Origin: Silene noctiflora
Lineage: Eukaryota; Streptophyta; Magnoliopsida; Caryophyllales; Caryophyllaceae
Assembly: GCA_009801015.1 (NCBI GenBank)
Contig: VHZZ01001030.1
Location: 22,063-46,051 of the forward strand
Reading direction: 5' to 3'
Length of the DNA: 23,989 nt
Shown here: piece by piece, positions 19,401 to 23,989 of the stretch
Layout of the letters: every line of letters starts with the position of its first letter
How positions within the stretch are numbered: the stretch's first letter is position 1
Notes under the pieces: generated by a model
Database searches by the model: none
Told to the model about the DNA's origin: nothing
What the model saw: only the letters and a program-made list of their open reading frames with translations
Translations under genes and position numbers: made by a program

Positions 19401-22400
19401 ATTGTGATAAAATCAAAGCTCACAGTGTCTTGACAGATTTACAGTATTCACCAAGGAAAAAGAGATGCGGAGACTGTTTTATCAATGGGAATTATGGATG
19501 ATGTTGGCATTATTCCTCAGCCTTCTGGAGGTAAAGTACTAATTCTAATATTTGATAAACAAAATCTGGCCACACAAGGTTTAAACTGTATGTTAGCTTC
19601 AATGAAATCATCATTCTGCCATGGATAGTTAGTACGAGACTTGGAGCTGAAACTGTGCTGCATCGTTTTCTTCCAAGTAGTGCGGTTATGGATACAAATG
19701 AAAAATAATAGGGCATCCTATCCTATTATTGAGCTGTTTTGATTTCACTTGCTTGCAGTTACATGCTCAAAATAATATTTACAATTATCTAATTTGTAAA
19801 TTTTTCGTTCCATTTCCAATGGAGCCAAAAACTCCTATTACTCTTTGGTTTTGGATAATGATGGAATATAGCAAAAATGGCCTACTAAACTGGCTGCTAT
19901 TCTTTTCATTGTGAAGTGACAGTCATTCAATACAGTTCTCGACAAAATTTTCATTATGGGTCATACCAAAATAGCCTCTTTTGCAAACACAAGAGTAAGG
20001 TTGTGTACATCCGACCCTCTATTACCCAGCAATTTACCGGAGCCATTAAGGTGCTGGGGTAATGTTGTTGTATCTGATTGATATATTTTGCTTCAAACAA
20101 TTTAGAGACAGGAAAGGTTGATTTGTTGATGAATGTCGTTGAGAGCGTGAGTGGCGGGTTTTCAGCTGGAGGAGGACTTTCAAGTGGGTAAGGAATTCTG
20201 TCTTAATTCCATTATGCCATTTTTAAGCTTAATTTATTTCCATTGACTGTGTCTCATGTTTCCGCTGACTCTAATGCGGCTTGTTTCTTTGTAGGATAAC
20301 AAATGGCTTATTATCTGGTTTTATTGGAAGGTATGTTCTTTTGAGTTTTTTTTATTTCCCTTTGATGTTGGATTGTAGTGACTTAACTTCCCATGATTTT
20401 ACGTCCACAATTCAAGTTCAAATATTGCTGACAAGAGAATGGCACAGTAGAAAAACAAAAAGAATTTGGAAGATTTTTTGTTCGTTTGATGCTAACTTAT
20501 GGTAGAAAATAAAACATGTTTACATAACTTGATATGCTTTGACATGTCTGTTTAAACACAGACGTTGTATGCTTTTAATGTTGTTTTGTTACACATGCTC
20601 TGGAAGTTTTATTGTTGAATCTTGATAACTGTAATTGTTTCACTTTGTTGAATCTTGCAGTTTATCATATTCTCACAAGAATCTTTTTGGCAAAAATCAA
20701 AAAGTAAATGTCACTTTGGAGAGGGGCCAAATAGACTCCATATTTCGGATTGCTTACCAGGTTCCATGGATTGATGGAGACAATAAGCGTACACGTAGTT
20801 CGATTATGGTGCAGGTGATGAAACATAGTCTTGCACTGTAGCTTTTACTCTTCTTCAGAAAATAGATCATCTTTTCTATCGTTGCATTCAACAGTTGTAA
20901 AGACCGCAAGTACTTTTCTGCAGAATTCAAGGAATCCTGGTACGTTGGTCCATGGTGATCAATCTGACGGTCGTAGCTTGACTATTGACCACGTCACCGC
21001 TGGTGTTGAAGTTAGCCGCCCTCTGAGGCCAAAGTGGAATGGAACAGCTGGAATTACATTTCAGGTCTCTGGATGGTGTTTATGCTTAATTTTGTCATCC
21101 CAGGGATAAGCTAAAGAACTTGTATTTTTTCTTTCCTTTTTCTGGGTGGGGTTGGAGGTTGGGGTTTAGTTGATGAAATAACTGCATAAATGGTGCAGTT
21201 TGTTTAAACTTATCCTCATAGAAAAAAATTGCAGCATGCTGGTGCTCGTGATCACACTGGAAATCCCTTGAGTAAAGATTGTTACGGCAGCCCTCTTTCT
21301 GCTAGGTATACGCAAACACCAACTTTTGGGTCTTGAGATACTTAGTTTCTGTGTGGTATAATACGAGGATCTGTTTAATAAAGGATTTAATTTTTTCCTC
21401 AGCGGCAACTTCCATGATAACATGTTGCTTTCCAAATGTGAGTTGAGTTACACTGGTGAATCAGGTTCCTCCATGGTTAGTTCTGCCTTTTCATTTTCTT
21501 AAGCATTACTTCAGTTGTTTATCATGGAGTACTTGCTTACGAAGTTTGAACGTGCAGTTTGTCTTCAGCATGGAACAAGGCCTTCCTATCCTACCAGAGT
21601 GGTTGCGTTTCAATCGGATAAATTCCCGTTCTCGAAAAAGAGTAAAAGCTGGGCCTGCTAATATTCTTTTGAGGTTCGAAGTGATGTTGGGTTCTCCCTT
21701 CTTTATTTAAACCTTTACCTCCTTGGATTTTATAATACACTTGTTTTTCCTTTTCAGTTTGTCGGGTGGCCATGTTGTGGGTAGATTCTCTCCCCATGAA
21801 GCATTTGCCATAGGTGGAACAGATAGTGTGCGAGGATATGAAGAAGGCGCTGTTGGTTCAGGGAGCTCCTATGTTATTGGCTGTGGAGAAATTTCTTTCC
21901 CTTTGGTACTCAGCTTTTCACATTATCAGCATTATTTTTAAAAGTGTCACCTTCATTTTTCCTTATTTTCTCGCTTTTCATTATTTGTTTTTCGAATGAA
22001 GGATAGTATTGAGAGTTATATCTTCTCAAAATAACTATGTTTATTGCAGTTTGGTCCAGTTGATGGGGCTCTCTTTGCTGATTATGGATCTGATCTTGGA
22101 TCAGGACCCTCTGTTCTTGGTATGTATCTTAAACATTGCATAAAGTCTTCAATAATCCTTCTTTGAGACCTTTATAAGCGTACAACCAAGTCATTAACGC
22201 ATTATAAAGTTAGGTATATAACATGAATTTTGGTCCGCTGTACGCATTCTAATATTCAGTGGTCTTATATGCGTTTTTGCCTAAACGCTTTCTTTATGGT
22301 GATTAAGAAAGTCACTTTAATAGTTATATATATAATCTGAGTGACTCTATGGCTATGTTCCTGAAACTCAACTGCAAGTGTCGAGCACGACTATTATGAA

Positions 22401-22671
22401 AAACTTTCATGTTTCCACTCTCAAATAAAGTCTCTGTGTTTACATGTGAGTAACTCAAAACTGCTGATGCAAGAGGCTGATTTGAGTATCGTTTCTTTTG
22501 TATTTCTGTTTTGAAGGTAATCCTGCTGGTGCTCGACAGAAGCCGGGAAGCGGATATGGTTATGGTTGTGGTATCCGTTTTGATTCGCCATTAGGCCCGT
22601 TAAGGCTGGAATATGCACTCAATGATAGACAAGGAGCTAGGTTTCATTTTGGTGTTGGATATCGGAACTAG
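16402..22671 (+). CDS. OEP80: Outer envelope protein 80 (Toc75-V), Omp85-family beta-barrel, 16 exons
   Basis: Exons: 16402-16968, 17717-17810, 17895-17977, 18139-18236, 18432-18501, 19437-19530, 20106-20187, 20295-20330, 20661-20814, 20924-21064, 21235-21305, 21403-21475, 21558-21673, 21758-21905, 22050-22119, 22517-22671. They give 683 aa (Arabidopsis At5g19620 about 732). All introns are GT-AG and frame is kept. OEP80 sits in the chloroplast outer envelope and is essential in Arabidopsis; it is thought to help insert or assemble beta-barrel proteins. The N-terminus (1-110) is Ser/Pro/Phe-rich and poorly conserved. Then come POTRA-type repeats (about 115-335; e.g. [20 protein letters not shown]) and the barrel (about 345-683). 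Landmarks are [11 protein letters not shown] with Arg585, the Omp85 VRGF/Y motif that binds inside the barrel, and a final strand ending [10 protein letters not shown]. Start: first ATG of the open frame; Met4 is a close alternative. A 6-nt tandem acceptor at exon 4 could add or drop Val-Ser. Intron 6 carries an Au-like SINE remnant. Confidence 0.95.
17010..17109. mobile_element. Possible ~100-bp MITE in OEP80 intron 1
   Basis: CTTGTGACGTCAGAATCTTG at the left resembles the reverse complement of the right end, CTTGTGACCGTCACAAGCTT, over about 28 bp with a few differences. The motif CTTGTGAC occurs twice at the left, and the right end is itself a near-palindrome. No clear target duplication is seen, so class is open. 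Confidence 0.45.
18797..18862. repeat. 33-bp tandem duplication in OEP80 intron 5
   Basis: Two adjacent 33-bp units start TTACAGTTGAGGATGCTATT at 18797 and TTACAATTGAGGATGCTATA at 18830. They diverge at the 3' end. The repeat lies in the longest OEP80 intron (18502-19436), which otherwise shows no element or gene that I recognise. Confidence 0.7.
19950..20070 (+). mobile_element. Au-like SINE remnant (copy 2) in OEP80 intron 6
   Basis: TTTGCAAACACAAGAGTAAG, GTTGTGTACATCCGACC, a GC-poor hairpin around CAGCAATTTACCGGAGCC and a tail GGGGTAATGTTGTTG match the 3' part of Au-type SINEs as I remember them, in sense orientation to the gene. It aligns with copy 1 at 9289-9387 over the GTAAGG-TACATC core and the GGTAATG-TTGTTG tail. 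CpG sites of the consensus are largely changed to TG or CA, suggesting an old methylated copy. It ends about 35 bp before the exon 7 acceptor. Confidence 0.6.
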
Positions 22672-22981
22672 CTAATAATTCATCTTTTTGAATACCTAAT
22701 AAATTTTGCGATGAAGTTTTGTTCAACTGTAGAGTGTAGAAGTTTGCAACATTAATAATATGCAGTTCTTTTACGAGAAATAGACAAATGATTTGTTCTA
22801 ATTGAACCTCGGTATCATATATTCATATCCTATCTTCTATGAAAATATCTACAACTAAACTATAAAGAGATCAATATGCTATAAGAAGAAAATCAGACAC
22901 TTGTAGAACAGAACTAAACTCGAATTAAATATAATTATCTACATAAAAGGTCCTAAATCTATTAATATACTTTAAATCTAA
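22672..22981. other. OEP80 3' region
   Basis: This is presumably the OEP80 3' UTR followed by a short gap to the CSLD pseudogene, which converges from the other strand. An AATAAA at 22698-22703, 27 bases after the stop, is a candidate poly(A) signal; others may be used. No further gene is visible. Confidence 0.5.
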
Positions 22982-23792
22982 TTAATAATCGAAAACGTTG
23001 TTAATAAATGCTGAAGGTTGTATAGGATTGATAGCAATATAAAGCAAAGAGATGGCGATAGCAATTAGAGTTATTAGACCAGACCAAACAAACACAATTG
23101 TAGAAATGAGCCAACACCCAGAAACTGAACAAGGCTCCTCCGAGGAACTTGCTCCATGCCGAGACTGTGCTGTACACCGTCCTAGCAAAAGCATAACATA
23201 CTGCTATGATGTTCACGATTGGTGGAAGCATTAGGGAAGTCCATTTTACTAGGTATAGCTCCGCAAAGACGTCATCCTCATCTTCTGAGGATGATTTTGA
23301 GGTCAATGTGATAACTACACCAACATATCAATGTCATAAGTATAATATATACATCAAGATTCCGAGTTGTAACCAAACGTCTTATTGTGATATACGAGCC
23401 TGATTTCACAGTAAAACGGTCTAACATGAAACTTACTGTCGAAAGAATAGCTGCAATAACTTTGAGGAGGCCTTGAACCACAGCAGCGACAATATGAGGA
23501 AAATTGAGGTGAAAGGATAAATGCTAACATTTATGTAGGCCAACCGTTGGAGGAGCTTAAGGCGGCGTTATTCCGAGAGAAGAAGATCTCGACCGACCCC
23601 GTGGCCTACCGAAGCACTTGGTGGAGTCTTTCTGTCAAGTTGATTGGAGCTGATCCTCAAAAGGCGTCTTGCGTTGTGATGCAGTAAACCGACCGCCAGC
23701 CTCTGTTGTCCATTTTGTATCCAGTCACATCTTCTGCAACTGAGCCATAGATCCATCCTACTCTGTCTCCCCATTCCGTCTTGTCCTCATAC
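22982..23792 (-). pseudogene. CSLD: Cellulose synthase-like D (CSLD) pseudogene, C-terminal part
   Basis: The - strand encodes, in broken frames and in order: [148 protein letters not shown] and [10 protein letters not shown], the end of a plant CSLD (a Golgi/plasma-membrane glycosyltransferase making beta-1,4-glucan or mannan). Lesions: TGA at 23657-23659 where CSLD has Arg; TAG at 23606-23608 replacing Trp in the conserved LRWATGSVE; a frameshift after SRNNA; loss of most transmembrane helices near 23492; a ~124-bp insertion (23313-23436); a small deletion after LPPIV; and a deletion with frameshift near 23103. The upstream end meets an acceptor-like TTATCAG directly before the Tyr codon, where CESA/CSLD genes may have an intron, so this looks like a decayed genomic duplicate, not a retrocopy. 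It runs past the window. Confidence 0.93.
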
Positions 23793-23989
23793 CTGATAAT
23801 CAGGGAAAGTAGTCATACTTTATTGACTTCAAAAAGAGCTTGATTGTTTTCATATGGTAAAAGTGTTTTCCTTAAAAGATTTGGCTTGTAAGTTTCTGAG
23901 ATAGATTGAAAGGATTTTGCACTTAAGATTTTTCTTTGAAAAATAATCTCCCACGGAATGTATCAGAAACCATGGTGCAACAGTGCAGA
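23793..23989. other. Probable intron of the CSLD pseudogene, window edge
   Basis: Upstream of the CSLD-like exon (- strand) the sequence turns AT-rich and has no CSLD-like coding sequence, as expected for an intron that continues beyond the window. No other feature is visible. Confidence 0.45.

Noticed and set aside
19510-19914. Frames in OEP80 intron 6
   Set aside because: They are intronic, not similar to any family, and not needed for the OEP80 reading frame.
23052-23403. + strand frames over the CSLD relic
   Set aside because: Antisense shadows of the - strand CSLD pseudogene.
1-23989. CRISPR arrays, bacterial operons, integrated viral genes, LTR retrotransposon coding regions
   Set aside because: No regularly spaced identical repeats, no reverse transcriptase, integrase, coat or capsid motifs, and no prokaryotic-type gene organisation were seen in any frame.

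Overview
This is a piece of a eudicot nuclear genome. It holds three spliced protein-coding genes on the + strand, one Pol III tRNA gene and one decayed gene on the - strand. They are separated by AT-rich DNA full of short non-autonomous transposons. The plant origin is shown by proteins found only in plants (a USP-kinase-U-box protein, the plastid outer-envelope protein OEP80, a CSLD cellulose-synthase-like relic), by many short GT-AG introns, by an intron-bearing elongator tRNA-Met and by Stowaway-type, TTA-flanked and SINE insertions. The repeats (CTCCCTCCGTC Stowaway ends, degenerate GAACTGAA arrays, Au-like SINE remnants) remind me of Caryophyllales, but this is only an impression.

Layout. 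1-3020: repeat-rich DNA with a ~960-bp foldback element (221-1181) and a ~765-bp element bounded by GGCGCC-rich inverted ends (1653-2419). 3021-6975: probable isoaspartyl peptidase/L-asparaginase 3 (aspartylglucosaminidase family, like Arabidopsis At5g61540), seven exons, with a Stowaway MITE in intron 2 and another MITE in intron 6. 6976-9536: intergenic, with a young tRNA-derived SINE flanked by a perfect 17-bp duplication. 9537-14018: a PUB51/PUB52-type USP + kinase + U-box protein, nine exons, one intron apparently of the GC-AG class. 14496-14582: tRNA-Met(CAU) on the - strand, next to a 41-bp tandem duplication and a 371-bp MITE with TTA duplications. 16402-22671: OEP80 (Toc75-V), an Omp85-family beta-barrel protein, sixteen exons. 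22982-23792: a CSLD pseudogene on the - strand with stops, frameshifts and deletions.

The genes do not form a functional unit: one is an Ntn-hydrolase of amino-acid or glycoprotein turnover, one a signalling E3 ligase/kinase, one a chloroplast membrane-biogenesis protein. From memory, the first two are also neighbours in Arabidopsis (At5g61540, At5g61550), so that pair looks like conserved microsynteny. I built the exon models by hand from splice sites, reading-frame phase and remembered family sequences. All internal junctions keep frame. The least certain points are exon 1 of the asparaginase gene and the exon 3 donor of the PUB gene. I found no novel defence-like or operon-like system. The most interesting items are splicing oddities and nested or young transposon insertions.
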